Of a DNA stretch of 64,000 bases, positions 25,781 through 34,479 are shown piece after piece (position 1 is the stretch's first letter; each line of letters opens with the position of its first letter). Below the pieces are notes generated by a model. That model saw nothing but the letters and a program-made list of their open reading frames with translations, did not search any database and had not been told where the DNA came from. Made by a program: the position numbers and the translations under genes. The stretch comes from Brachybacterium sp036311905. Lineage in GTDB: Bacteria; Actinomycetota; Actinomycetes; Actinomycetales; Dermabacteraceae. The stretch covers positions 124,001-188,000 of the forward strand of contig NZ_JAZDCH010000010.1 of the NCBI RefSeq assembly GCF_036311905.1, written 5' to 3'.

Positions 25781-26755
25781 TCAGGCCCGGTGTGAGATCG
25801 GCGTGCGCAGCAGCAGCACGAGCGCCATCCAGATCGCCGTGCCCCCGGCGATCAGCAGGGCCGTCGCGGTGAAGGCGGTGGACTGCTGGGCGGCGTCCTG
25901 GAGGTCGAGGGGCAGACCGAGGGAGCCGAGGTCCAGGGCGCCGAGGGCGAGCCCCGCGAGGCCGAGGCCGCCGAGCAGCACGCCGATCAGCATGTCGATG
26001 GCTCGGGTGCGCTGCAGGGCGGAGGAGGTCGCGGCGCGGCGTCGCCCGCGCCCGGGGGCGGCGGGGCGGCGGGCGAGGCGCCGACGGGCGAGCAGCCCGT
26101 CCACGGCCAGCGCGAGGAAGGTCCAGGCGGCCACGACCACGATCGCCCCGACGACGTCGGAGGGACGGTGCCACCCCTCGACGAGGGTGCCGATCCCTGC
26201 GGCGGCGGTCCAGGCGGCGCCGAGCGGTGCGAGGACCACCCGGGCCCCGCCGCTCGCGAGGACCACGGCCACGAGGGCGGTCGCAGCGAGAGTGGTGTGC
26301 CCCGAGGGGAAGGAGTTCGGGGTGATCTCGATGCCGGGGCCGAGGGCCTCGCGCGTGATCACCAGGTGCTTCAGCACCTGGGTGGTGACGTTCGCGCCGA
26401 GCACGACGAGGCCGATCGGCAGCAGCAGGTCGCCGCGTCGGCGCAGCAGCACCAGCACGGCCGCGATCGCGAGCAGGGCGATGACGGCCGGGGCGCTCAC
26501 GGAAAGGATCGCGATCTGCGCATACTCGGCGAGGCGGCCCTCGTGGGCCTGCGCCCCGGAGAGGATCAGCTGGTCCATCCGCTGCCCGCTCGCGGTGCCG
26601 ACGGCGGCCCGGGCCAGCACCCAGACCGCCGCCGCGGAGGCGAGCGCCATGAGCAGCGAGAGCACGGCCCGCACGGGCGGGGCGAGGCGCGGCGGGGCCT
26701 GCTCGGCGGAGCCGGCGTCGACGGGGCTCGTCGGGGAGGTGGGGCTCGTGGTCAC
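25781..26755 (-). CDS. PAP2-family membrane phosphatase
   Basis: 324 aa, six to eight membrane helices. Phosphatase motifs: KHLVITREALGP (a degenerate KxxxxxxRP), SFPSGHTTLAA (PSGH) and EGWHRPSDVVGA (the HRxxD segment). Substrates of such enzymes are lipid phosphates, including undecaprenyl diphosphate. Two extra helices follow the catalytic domain (IGVLLGGLGLAGLALGALDL and TALLIAGGTAIWMALVLLL). The GTG at 26755 overlaps the stop of the methyltransferase gene (GTGA), so it is the second gene of that unit. No terminator is obvious in the 120-bp gap to topA. Confidence 0.82.
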   Translation of the reverse strand: MTTSPTSPTSPVDAGSAEQAPPRLAPPVRAVLSLLMALASAAAVWVLARAAVGTASGQRMDQLILSGAQAHEGRLAEYAQIAILSVSAPAVIALLAIAAVLVLLRRRGDLLLPIGLVVLGANVTTQVLKHLVITREALGPGIEITPNSFPSGHTTLAATALVAVVLASGGARVVLAPLGAAWTAAAGIGTLVEGWHRPSDVVGAIVVVAAWTFLALAVDGLLARRRLARRPAAPGRGRRRAATSSALQRTRAIDMLIGVLLGGLGLAGLALGALDLGSLGLPLDLQDAAQQSTAFTATALLIAGGTAIWMALVLLLRTPISHRA

Positions 26756-28392
26756 AGGGTCACCATCCGGGAGATCAGGAGGTCGCGGACGAGAGGGAGG
26801 ATCCGGGAGCGCTCGGCGTCGGCGTCGGAGTCGGTCAGGGCGCACACCGCCCCGAGGACCTGACCGAGCGTGAGCGTGCCGTCGAGGGCCCCGACGGTCC
26901 CGGCGAGGATCTGGTCGGCCGGGACCACGCGCCCGAGGCCCGCACCCTGCACCAGCTCGATCAGCAGCGGATCCCACGCGCCGGGCGTGAGGTGGCGCCG
27001 CTCGACCACGTCGGCGGCCCGGACCGGACGGCTCGCCAGGAGGGCGTCGTCGTCGAGGTCCTCGAGCTCGCTCAGCATCCGCAGGCCCGCGGCGAGGTGC
27101 TCGCCGAGGGTGCCGCTGCCGCTGCCCACCTGGTGCTCGGTGCGCAGGACGCCCGGGCGCCGGGGCTCGTCGGAGGTGGGGCCTGCGGCGGGGGCGGACC
27201 CGATGCCCGCGGCGGTCCCCGGATCCCCGGGACGGCGCAGCAGGAGGTAACCGAAGCCGATCGCAGCGGTGTCGCGGGAGGCGAAGTCCTCGAGCCAGTC
27301 GCCGACGAGCGCGGTCCAGGCCGGGTCCCGGTCGGTGATCCCGCCGTCGCGTGCCCAGGTCTCCGCGTACTGCGCCGGGTCCTCCTGCTCGCGCTGGATC
27401 ACCCAGGCGTCCACCCCGTCGGTCCGGGCGGGCTCGAGCCAGGAGCAGGGATGGGTGTCCCAGTCGGCATCGGCGGGGATCTCCCAGTTGCCGAGCAGCA
27501 CGGCACGGCCGCCGGGGGAGAGATGCGCGGGCAGCGCGGCGAGCAGCTCGGCGAGCAGGGTGTCGCCCGCCCGGCCGCCGTCGCGGTAGGTCCACCCGCC
27601 CGTGCTGCCGGCGGTGCGGTTCTCCGGCACCGGCTCCTGCCGGGGCGTGATCACGAAGGGAGGATTGGAGACGATGAGGTCGAAGCGCTCGCCGGCGACG
27701 GGCTCGAGCAGCGAGCCGTGGCGCAGGTCGAGCTCGATCTGGTTGAGGGCGGCGTTGAAGGCCGCCATGGCGAGCGCGCGGTCGGACAGGTCGGTGGCGA
27801 CCACGTGCTCGGCGTGCCGGGAGGCGTGGAGCGCTTGGATGCCGCCGCCGCAGCCGAGGTCCAGGACCCGGGAGACGCGCTCGCGCGGGGTGATCCGGGC
27901 GAGAGTGAGCGAGGCGCCGCCCACCCCGAGCACGTGCTCGGGCCCGAGGGGACGCCCGGTCGCGAGCTCGGACGGGTCCGAGGCGATCCACCAGGAGATC
28001 TCGCCGAGGTCGTCCTGGGCGGCGTAGGGGGCGAGGTCGATGAGGGCGCGCAGCGGCGGAGGCGCGGATCCGGGGCCGCCCGGGTCGAGGTCGGCGATCC
28101 CCAGGATCCCGAGCTCCTCCGCGCCAGAGGCGCCGAGCGAGGGCAGGGCCGCGTCGACCTCCGCGCGGGTCGCCGTACTGCCCAAGGTCAGCAGGGAGAA
28201 GAGCAGCGCCGCCGGGTCCGACGAGCCGGCCAGCGCCCGACGCGCGGGCAGCGGGTTCTCGCGGCGCAGCGCCGCCACGGCGACCTCGCCGAGCAGCTCC
28301 TCGGTCCGGGCCACGGTGTAGTCGGCGGCGCGGAGGTCGGCGCGCAGGGCGCTGATCAGCGCGGGCTGGACCTGGGGGACGTCGGTGGGCAT
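26752..28392 (-). CDS. class I SAM-dependent methyltransferase with flanking domains
   Basis: 546 aa, well over twice the size of a minimal methyltransferase. Residues about 1-150 form a helical lead domain. The SAM fold follows with VLDLGCGGGIQALHAS (motif I) and DLIVSNPPFVITP, the NPPF/Y motif of enzymes that methylate amide or amino nitrogen (PrmC, RlmG, N6-adenine methylases). A C-terminal region of about 180 residues has no clear match but is conserved with actinobacterial homologues annotated as DUF7059 proteins, as I recall. The target (RNA, DNA or protein) cannot be told. It is divergent from the helicase gene and overlaps the PAP2 gene. Confidence 0.8.
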   Translation of the reverse strand: MPTDVPQVQPALISALRADLRAADYTVARTEELLGEVAVAALRRENPLPARRALAGSSDPAALLFSLLTLGSTATRAEVDAALPSLGASGAEELGILGIADLDPGGPGSAPPPLRALIDLAPYAAQDDLGEISWWIASDPSELATGRPLGPEHVLGVGGASLTLARITPRERVSRVLDLGCGGGIQALHASRHAEHVVATDLSDRALAMAAFNAALNQIELDLRHGSLLEPVAGERFDLIVSNPPFVITPRQEPVPENRTAGSTGGWTYRDGGRAGDTLLAELLAALPAHLSPGGRAVLLGNWEIPADADWDTHPCSWLEPARTDGVDAWVIQREQEDPAQYAETWARDGGITDRDPAWTALVGDWLEDFASRDTAAIGFGYLLLRRPGDPGTAAGIGSAPAAGPTSDEPRRPGVLRTEHQVGSGSGTLGEHLAAGLRMLSELEDLDDDALLASRPVRAADVVERRHLTPGAWDPLLIELVQGAGLGRVVPADQILAGTVGALDGTLTLGQVLGAVCALTDSDADAERSRILPLVRDLLISRMVTL

Positions 28393-28468
28393 GGCTACGA
28401 TTGTGCCCCAGCCGTGAGGGGAGCTCGCGGTGACGATGTGGGGACCGCGCGCAGGGAATGAGGAGTCG

Positions 28469-30913
28469 ATGAGGGCAGGCAGAGCGGCCGACCTCCTCAC
28501 CGATCTCACGGGACCCCTGACCCGCCGCAGCTGCCTCACGCACGTGGAGGTCCGTCCGGAGCGGGAGGGCCGCCGGGGCGCCTTCCCGAGCTGGACCGAT
28601 CCGCGCCTGCTCGCGCACCTCGCCGAGCGAGGGATCACGGCGCCCTGGATCCACCAGGAGGAGGCCGCGGAGCTGGCGCACGGGGGACAGGACGTGGTGC
28701 TCGCGACGGCGACCGCCTCGGGCAAGTCCCTCGCCTACCTGCTGCCGGTGCTCACGGCGGTGGGGGCGCGCGAGCTGGACGTGACGGCGCGCCGTGCGAC
28801 CGCCCTGTACCTCTCGCCCACCAAGGCCCTCGCCGCCGATCAGCTGACGAACATCACCGCGCTCGCCGACGGTGCGGGGCTGCGCGATGCGCGCGTCGCG
28901 GTGTACGACGGGGACACCCCGACGGAGCAGCGGCGTTGGGTGCGGCGCCACGCCACCGTGGTGCTCACCAATCCCGACATGCTGCACTTCGGGATCCTCC
29001 CCGGGCACGAGCAGTGGGCGAGCTTCTTCCGGGCCCTGCGCTACCTGGTGATCGACGAGTGCCACACCTATCGGGGCGTGTTCGGCAGCCACGTGGCGAT
29101 GGTGATGCGGCGGCTGCGGCGGATCGCGGAGCACTACCGCGCCGAGCCCACGTTCGTGCTCGCCTCCGCGACGACCGCGAACCCGGAGCTGTCCGCCTCG
29201 CGCCTGATCGGCCGGGAGGTGCAGGCGGTCACCGAGGACGGGTCCCCGCGCGCGGGGCTCACGATCGGGCTGTGGGAGCCCGGGACCCGCGCCCGGGTGG
29301 ACGGACGCGGCCCCGGCGCGACGGCGGACGGCGCGGAGCTGCTCGACGCCGAGCTCGAGCAGTCGGGGGAGCACGCCGACGGCCGCGACGGCGGACGCGA
29401 GGCGCCCCTGCGCCGCTCGGCGACCAGCGAGGCGGCCGCCCTGCTCGCGGATCTCGTCGAGCGCGACGTGCAGACCCTCGTCTTCGCTCGCTCCCGCCGC
29501 GGCGCGGAGCTCGTCGCCTCGGGCTCGCGGCGGCTGCTGGACCAGAAGGCGGAGCACACGCTCGCGCCGGCGCTCGCCGACCGTGCCCGTCGCATCGCGG
29601 CCTATCGCGGCGGGTACCTGGCGCGCGAGCGCCGCGCTCTCGAGGACTCCCTGCGCTCGGGCGAGCTGCGGGCTCTCGCCTCGACCAACGCCCTCGAGCT
29701 GGGGATCGACATCGCGGGCCTCGATGCGGTGGTGGTCGCGGGATGGCCGGGGACCCGGGCCTCCCTGTGGCAGCAGTTCGGCCGCGCCGGTCGGCGGCAG
29801 GACGGGGACGGGGGAGCCCTCGCCCTGTTCGTCGCGCGGGAGGACCCGCTGGACACCTATGTCGTCCACCATCCCGAGACCGTGTTCCAGGCCCCCGTGG
29901 AGGCGGCGGTCTTCGACCCCGCGAACCCCTATGTGATGACCCCGCACCTGTGCGCGGCGGCCAGCGAGCTGGCGATCCGAGACGGCGAGGAGGACATCTT
30001 CGGGCCGACGGCGCGGGAGCTGCTGGACACCCTCGCCGGCCGCGGGGTGCTGCGGCGCCGTCCGCACGGCTGGTACTGGACGATGACGGAGTCGGCGCAC
30101 GACCTGACCGACCTGCGGGGAAGCGGCGGGGAGCCGGTGCGGATCGTGGAGGAGGCGAGCGGTGCGCTGCTGGGCACGGTCGACGCGGCGAGCGCCCACA
30201 GCCAGGTCCATGACGGGGCGGTCTACCTCCACCAGGGCACCAGCTTCGTGGTGAATCACCTCGACGTCGAGCGGGCCGTGGCCTTCGTGCACCGGGAGGA
30301 TCCGCTGCACTCGACGCATCCGCAGTCGACCTCGACCATCCGTATCCGGCAGATCGACCGGGAGGTGCCGTGGGCGGGCGGGGTGCAGCTCTGCTTCGGC
30401 ACCGTGGACGTCACCGACCAGGTCACGGGGTACCAGGTGCGGGACGTGTACACGCAGGTCGTGCTCGGCCAGCACCCGCTGGACCTGCCGCCGCGCACGC
30501 TCACCACGAAGGCGGTGTGGTGGGTGGTGCCGCGGTCCACGACGGACGCCGCCGAGATCCCCGGCGAGGAGCTGCCCGGGGCGCTGCACGCCGCCGAGCA
30601 TGCGGCGATCTCGATGCTGCCGCTGCTGGCCACGTGCGACCGCTGGGACATCGGCGGGGTCTCCACGGCGCAGCACGAGGACACCGGCGAGCCGACGATC
30701 TTCGTGTACGACGGCGCGCCCGGCGGCGCGGGCTTCGCCGAACGCGGGGCCGACGACGCTGCGGCCTGGTTGCGGGCGACCGCGGAGATGATCGGCGAGT
30801 GCGGCTGCGAGTCGGGCTGCCCGGCCTGCGTGGTCTCGCCCAAGTGCGGCAATGGCAACGAGCCGCTCTCGAAGGCGCAGGCCGAGGTGCTGCTCGGGCT
30901 GCTGCATCCCTGA
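28469..30913 (+). CDS. DEAD/DEAH-box helicase with DUF1998 (MrfA/SftH-like)
   Basis: 814 aa from ATG 28469; an in-frame GTG at 28430 with AGGGGAG upstream would add 13 residues and cannot be excluded. Superfamily II core: Walker A ATASGKSLAYLLP, Walker B VIDECHTYRG, motif III LASATTAN, motif V TNALELGIDIAGLD, motif VI QQFGRAGRRQ. The C-terminal DUF1998 domain ends with a four-Cys site (ECGCESGCPACVVSPKC). Relatives are B. subtilis MrfA, which acts on mitomycin adducts, and M. smegmatis SftH, a 3'-5' translocase. The gene neighbours the Tad locus in many actinobacteria. Confidence 0.9.
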   Translation: MRAGRAADLLTDLTGPLTRRSCLTHVEVRPEREGRRGAFPSWTDPRLLAHLAERGITAPWIHQEEAAELAHGGQDVVLATATASGKSLAYLLPVLTAVGARELDVTARRATALYLSPTKALAADQLTNITALADGAGLRDARVAVYDGDTPTEQRRWVRRHATVVLTNPDMLHFGILPGHEQWASFFRALRYLVIDECHTYRGVFGSHVAMVMRRLRRIAEHYRAEPTFVLASATTANPELSASRLIGREVQAVTEDGSPRAGLTIGLWEPGTRARVDGRGPGATADGAELLDAELEQSGEHADGRDGGREAPLRRSATSEAAALLADLVERDVQTLVFARSRRGAELVASGSRRLLDQKAEHTLAPALADRARRIAAYRGGYLARERRALEDSLRSGELRALASTNALELGIDIAGLDAVVVAGWPGTRASLWQQFGRAGRRQDGDGGALALFVAREDPLDTYVVHHPETVFQAPVEAAVFDPANPYVMTPHLCAAASELAIRDGEEDIFGPTARELLDTLAGRGVLRRRPHGWYWTMTESAHDLTDLRGSGGEPVRIVEEASGALLGTVDAASAHSQVHDGAVYLHQGTSFVVNHLDVERAVAFVHREDPLHSTHPQSTSTIRIRQIDREVPWAGGVQLCFGTVDVTDQVTGYQVRDVYTQVVLGQHPLDLPPRTLTTKAVWWVVPRSTTDAAEIPGEELPGALHAAEHAAISMLPLLATCDRWDIGGVSTAQHEDTGEPTIFVYDGAPGGAGFAERGADDAAAWLRATAEMIGECGCESGCPACVVSPKCGNGNEPLSKAQAEVLLGLLHP

Positions 30914-30951
30914 GGCGTCGCGGACCGTCCGGGGCGCCGGGCGTCCCGCCG

Positions 30952-31299
30952 TCACGGACGGGTCACCGTCTGCTGATCGCGGGGGTCGGGACCGGCCCGG
31001 GCCCGCGCGGTCCGCTCGGGCAGCGGTGCGGCGGTGACCTCGACAGTCACCAGCACATCCCACTCGCGCAGCTCGCAGGCGGTGAGGCGGGCGTCGTTGC
31101 GGGAGGCGACCTCGGCGGCGACGCCGCAGGGGTCGCCGTGGGCGACGGCGAGGGCGTCGGCCCCGGCGAGGGCGGCGAGGTCCGCAGCGGTCGCGGCACG
31201 GGCCTGGGCGAGGGTCCCGCCGCCCAGCAGCGACAGCCCCGCGATCAGCAGTGTGCTCGCCCCGGTCCAGGCCAGCACCCCGGCGGCCCCGGTGCTCAT
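30952..31299 (-). CDS. Rv3654c-like Tad-locus membrane protein
   Basis: 115 aa. One N-terminal helix (VLAWTGASTLLIAGLSLLGGG) followed by an ARAATAADLAALAGADALA segment that resembles the TadE/TadG-like helix after the membrane anchor, then a short domain with two Cys (GDPCGVAAEV, LTACELREW) that could form a disulfide outside the cell. This fits the family named helicase/secretion neighbourhood TadE-like protein. The ATG overlaps the TadE stop (ATGA). It is the last gene of the pilus operon and likely a minor pilin or assembly factor. Confidence 0.78.
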   Translation of the reverse strand: MSTGAAGVLAWTGASTLLIAGLSLLGGGTLAQARAATAADLAALAGADALAVAHGDPCGVAAEVASRNDARLTACELREWDVLVTVEVTAAPLPERTARARAGPDPRDQQTVTRP

Positions 31300-31691
31300 G
31301 GTCCGGCCCCCTCGATCAGGTGCGGCTCGCGGCGGGCCTCGGCGTCGGCGCTGATCTCCCAGGCGGCGCCCGCGAGCGGACCGGAGCCGGCGCGCAGGGT
31401 GCGGCGCACCTCGACCCGTACCCAGGCGCCCTCGCCGCTGATCGACACGACCGCGCCGGGCCCGCCGATGCGCTCGGCGGTCGCGATCGCGGCGGCGGGG
31501 TCCTCGCCGCGGGCGAGCTCGCGGACGGCGCCCCGGGCCGCGCTCTCGAGTCGCACCTGGGCGCCGAGGCCGAGGCCGACGAGCAGCAGCACGAGCACCA
31601 TCATCACCACCACCGGGAGCACGATCGCGGTCTCGGCGGTGGCGGAGCCCCGGTCGTCCCGCAGCGGGGACGACCGGGGACGCCGAGGCAT
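31296..31691 (-). CDS. tadE: TadE-family minor pilin
   Basis: 131 aa. The N-terminal basic segment leads into DDRGSATAETAIVLPVVVMMVLVLLLVGLGLG, the pseudopilin-type helix of TadE proteins with the conserved Glu at position +5 after the presumed cleavage site. The following domain is small and mostly beta. The ATG overlaps the stop of the pilin gene by one base. It probably primes or caps the Flp pilus. No prepilin peptidase gene is present in the window. Confidence 0.82.
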   Translation of the reverse strand: MPRRPRSSPLRDDRGSATAETAIVLPVVVMMVLVLLLVGLGLGAQVRLESAARGAVRELARGEDPAAAIATAERIGGPGAVVSISGEGAWVRVEVRRTLRAGSGPLAGAAWEISADAEARREPHLIEGAGP

Positions 31692-31891
31692 CACGACCCC
31701 TTGGACAGGGCCGAGGTGATGATGCCGAAGAGGATCTCGCGGACCTCTCCGGAGGCCAGCAGGGCGACCAGCACCGCGGCGAAACCGCAGGCCGCGAGCA
31801 CTGTGATGGCGTACTCGGCGGTCGAGGCGCCGGTCTCGTCGCGCAGCGCGCGGGAGAGGCCCCGGCGCATCCGTGTGAGGGTGAGGGACAT
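31691..31891 (-). CDS. Flp-type pilin (DUF4244)
   Basis: 66 aa: a short basic leader, DETGASTAEYAITVLAACGFAAVLVALLAS and a short tail. The G/AEY motif before the hydrophobic helix is characteristic of Flp prepilins cut by a TadV-type peptidase; DUF4244 is the actinobacterial form. It would be the main subunit of the pilus. It is separated from the TadBC gene by 156 bp containing two perfect hairpins, which fits a need for higher expression than the machinery genes. CGAAGGAGCACGAC upstream supplies a strong ribosome site. Confidence 0.85.
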   Translation of the reverse strand: MSLTLTRMRRGLSRALRDETGASTAEYAITVLAACGFAAVLVALLASGEVREILFGIITSALSKGS

Positions 31892-31933
31892 GTCGTGCTC
31901 CTTCGGGTCGTGGACGGGCGAGGCCGTCCGGGA

Positions 31934-31997
31934 CCGGTCGACGGGAGTCGACCGGATGGGGCGGTGCGAGCCGCCCCCGCCGGGAGTCCCCGGCGGG
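31934..31997 (-). promoter_or_regulatory. twin hairpins between the TadBC and pilin genes
   Basis: Two perfect 9-bp stems with 4-nt loops: CCGGTCGAC/GTCGACCGG (31934-31955) and CCCGCCGGG/CCCGGCGGG (31976-31997). They lie between the machinery genes and the pilin gene and could be an mRNA processing or stability element, or a partial terminator that separates expression levels. Confidence 0.5.
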
Positions 31998-32047
31998 TCC
32001 AGGAGGGTCCGGAGGACCGGTGGGGAGGACGCGGAGGGAGGGCGCGC

Positions 32048-33199
32048 TCATGGCGTCGCCCCGGCCGCCCCGAGCTGGAGGGTGCCGCCCAGCAGGGAAA
32101 TGACGGTGGGGATGATGCCGAGCGCGACGAAGGCGGGGAGGAGCGCTATGCCGGTGGGCAGAACCAGGCGCACCGCGAGCTGGGCGGCACGCACCTCGGC
32201 GTCCCGTGCCTTCCCGCGGCGGGCGTCGAGTGCGGCCGAGCGCAGCACTCGGGCGAGGTCCGCCCCGGAGGTCTCGGCGAGCACCGCGGAGCGGCCCAGC
32301 GCCGCGAACCGCTCGGGCAGGTCGGCGACGGCGAGGGTGGCCGGGACGCCACCGCGCAGGGCCGTGCCGAGGCGGGCGAGACCGCGGGCGTCCGGGCCGT
32401 CGGGCAGCGACTCCGCCACGGCGGTGACGGCGTGGGCGAGGGGAGAGCCCGCCTCGAGCACCCCGGCGATCAGCTCGAGCGCCACCGAGGGATCGACCTC
32501 GTCGTCCGTCGGCGGATCGGCGCGGTCCAGCAGGCGGCGCATCCACCACCAGCCGAGGCCCGTGAGGGCGAGGCCGGTCGCGCCGAGGAGGTTCCCGGCG
32601 GGGGAGGCCAGCAGCAGCCGCAGCGGGTCCCCGCCGAGCAGCATGCCCAGGCCGAGTCCGGCGAGCGGCAGCACCAGCAGGATCCGGGCGGTCGAGCGGG
32701 GCCCGGCGAACGCGGAGCGGCGGGCGAGGGCCGCGTCGTGGAGGTCCCGCTGCGCATCGGCGAGACCCTGCAGCATCCCGGCGGTCGGGGCACCGGTCCG
32801 CTCGCACACCGCGAGCGCGGCGCCGAGGCTGCCGATCCGCGCGCTCCGGGCCAGCGCCCCGGTGGCGGCCCGCCGGGGATCCGCCCCCGCCGCCCCGGCC
32901 CGCGCGACCTCGGCGAGGTCGCCCGCCGGGAGGGTGCGGGCGAGTGCGGCCCAGGCCTGGCGGAGCCCTGCCCCGGAGGCGATCACGGTCGCCAGCTGCT
33001 CGATCATCCGCGCCGTCTCGAGGGGGCCGGAGGCGGAACGGCGGATCCGGGTCCGCGGTCCGGGCTCTCCGGTCCTGTCCCGTGCGGGGGCCGGCGCCCA
33101 GAGGACGACGAGTCCGAGGACGAGGGGCAGGAGCAGCAGCGCTGTGCTCGGCACCTCGAGTCGGGGCAGCCCCAGCGGGAGGAGGGCGTCGAGGTTCAT
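32048..33199 (-). CDS. Tad pilus inner-membrane platform, TadB-TadC fusion
   Basis: 383 aa with two T2SSF modules in one chain. Module 1 (residues about 62-190: ARMIEQLATVIASGAGLRQAW to the helix LLVLPLAGLGLGMLL) matches TadB; module 2 (about 238-383: ALELIAGVLEAGSPLAHAV to IALLPAFVALGIIPTVISLL) matches TadC. In mycobacteria these are separate genes (Rv3658c and Rv3657c). The total is shorter than the sum of two such proteins. The platform couples the TadA ATPase to pilin insertion. It overlaps the tadA stop by 4 bp. Confidence 0.8.
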   Translation of the reverse strand: MNLDALLPLGLPRLEVPSTALLLLPLVLGLVVLWAPAPARDRTGEPGPRTRIRRSASGPLETARMIEQLATVIASGAGLRQAWAALARTLPAGDLAEVARAGAAGADPRRAATGALARSARIGSLGAALAVCERTGAPTAGMLQGLADAQRDLHDAALARRSAFAGPRSTARILLVLPLAGLGLGMLLGGDPLRLLLASPAGNLLGATGLALTGLGWWWMRRLLDRADPPTDDEVDPSVALELIAGVLEAGSPLAHAVTAVAESLPDGPDARGLARLGTALRGGVPATLAVADLPERFAALGRSAVLAETSGADLARVLRSAALDARRGKARDAEVRAAQLAVRLVLPTGIALLPAFVALGIIPTVISLLGGTLQLGAAGATP

Positions 33200-34479
33200 G
33201 CCGCTCGCCGCCCCGGGGTCGAGATCGTCAGGGACCGCTCGGAGCGCGCGGCCGGCGGCTCCGCGGGGTTTTCGCGCCGCGGGGCCTCGGCGGCGGGGCG
33301 CAGCCGTTCGGCGAGGTGCCCGGCGGCCGGGCCTTCGAGGAGGCGTCCGTCGACGGGGCGCAGCGCGGTGCTCGCGCGGAGCAGGCCGTCCTCGCCGCGG
33401 TCCAGGACCGCGATCTCCTCGAGCACGCGGCGGCCGTGGTGCCGTCCGAGCTGGATGACGACCTCCAGGGCGCTCGCGACCTGGACCGCGAGGGCTCCGC
33501 GGTCGAGCCCGCCGAGGGCGCCGAGGGCCTCGAGCCGGGCGGGCACGTCCGCGGCGGTGTTCGCGTGGACCGTGCCGCAGCCGCCTTCATGCCCCGTGTT
33601 GAGCGCCTGCAGCAGCTCGCGGATCTCGGCGCCGCGGCACTCGCCGAGCACCAGCCGGTCAGGGCGCATGCGCAGGCTCTGCCGCACGAGCGTGGTGAGG
33701 TCCACGGCACCGGCACCCTCGGAGTTGGCGTGCCGGGACTGCAGGTGCACGACGTGCGGATGGTCCACCGCGAGCTCGAGGACATCCTCGACGACGACGA
33801 TCCGTTCGGTCTCCGGGACCGAGGCGAGCATCGCCGCCAGCAGGGTCGACTTCCCGGTGCCCGTCCCGCCGGTGACCAGGAAGGGGACCCGGGCGGCCAC
33901 GACCGCGCGCAGCACCTCCGCCGTCTCGGGGCCGAAGGCGCCGCGGGCCTGCAGCGCCGCGAGGTCCAGATGCTCCCTCGCCGGCAGACGCAGGGACAGG
34001 ATCGCCCCGCCCGGGGAGAGCGGAGGCAGCACGGCATGGAAGCGGATGCCGCTCGGGAGGTGGGCGTCCGCCCAGGGCATGGCGTCGTCGAGACGTCGCC
34101 CGCCGCTGGTCGCCAGGCGCACGGCGAGGTCGCGCGCCTCCTCGGGCGACAGACGGACCCCGCTGCGGTGCAGGCCCGTGCCGTCGTCGGCCCAGACCGT
34201 GCCGTCGTCGTTGACCAGCAGGTCGGTGACGCCCGGGGCGATCAGCGCCTGGAGCGGCCCGAGCCCGTCGACGTGGTCCCGCACCCGAGCGGTCAGCTCG
34301 AGGGTCGCGGCCGCGCCCAGCACCCGGCCCTGCTCCCGGAGCAGGCCCGCGATCCGGGTGACGTCCACGGGCCCCGGCCGGCGCACGAGATCCGCGCGGA
34401 CCCGGTGCAGCAGCTCCCCGAGACCGGCGGGATCCGCACCGGCGCCCGCGGCAGGGAGCGGGGTCGCCGCAGTGCTCAT
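33196..34479 (-). CDS. tadA: Tad/CpaF-family secretion ATPase
   Basis: 427 aa. Type II/IV secretion ATPase that powers Flp pilus assembly. Walker A LVTGGTGTGKSTLL at about residue 205, Asp box/Walker B-like VVVEDVLELAV, the His box region GCGTVHANTAADV, and the LRMRPDRLVLGECRGAE segment with the arginine fingers and Glu. The N-terminal domain (about residues 20-170) includes ITDLLVND-type LIAPGVTDLLVNDDGTV. Its ATG overlaps the stop of the CpaE-like gene by 4 bp. The start is fixed by that overlap and by family length. Confidence 0.92.
   Translation of the reverse strand: MSTAATPLPAAGAGADPAGLGELLHRVRADLVRRPGPVDVTRIAGLLREQGRVLGAAATLELTARVRDHVDGLGPLQALIAPGVTDLLVNDDGTVWADDGTGLHRSGVRLSPEEARDLAVRLATSGGRRLDDAMPWADAHLPSGIRFHAVLPPLSPGGAILSLRLPAREHLDLAALQARGAFGPETAEVLRAVVAARVPFLVTGGTGTGKSTLLAAMLASVPETERIVVVEDVLELAVDHPHVVHLQSRHANSEGAGAVDLTTLVRQSLRMRPDRLVLGECRGAEIRELLQALNTGHEGGCGTVHANTAADVPARLEALGALGGLDRGALAVQVASALEVVIQLGRHHGRRVLEEIAVLDRGEDGLLRASTALRPVDGRLLEGPAAGHLAERLRPAAEAPRRENPAEPPAARSERSLTISTPGRRAA

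Noticed and set aside
22765..25872. Plus-strand frame of about 1035 codons opposite topA
   Set aside because: The minus strand encodes an intact topoisomerase I with all motifs; the antisense product has no domain and reflects GC-skewed codons.
25781..31063. 1760-codon open frame on the minus strand across PAP2, methyltransferase and helicase genes
   Set aside because: Only the last 324 codons are the PAP2 gene; the rest is antisense or out of frame to well-supported genes and is low-complexity Arg/Ala/Pro, as expected at this GC content.
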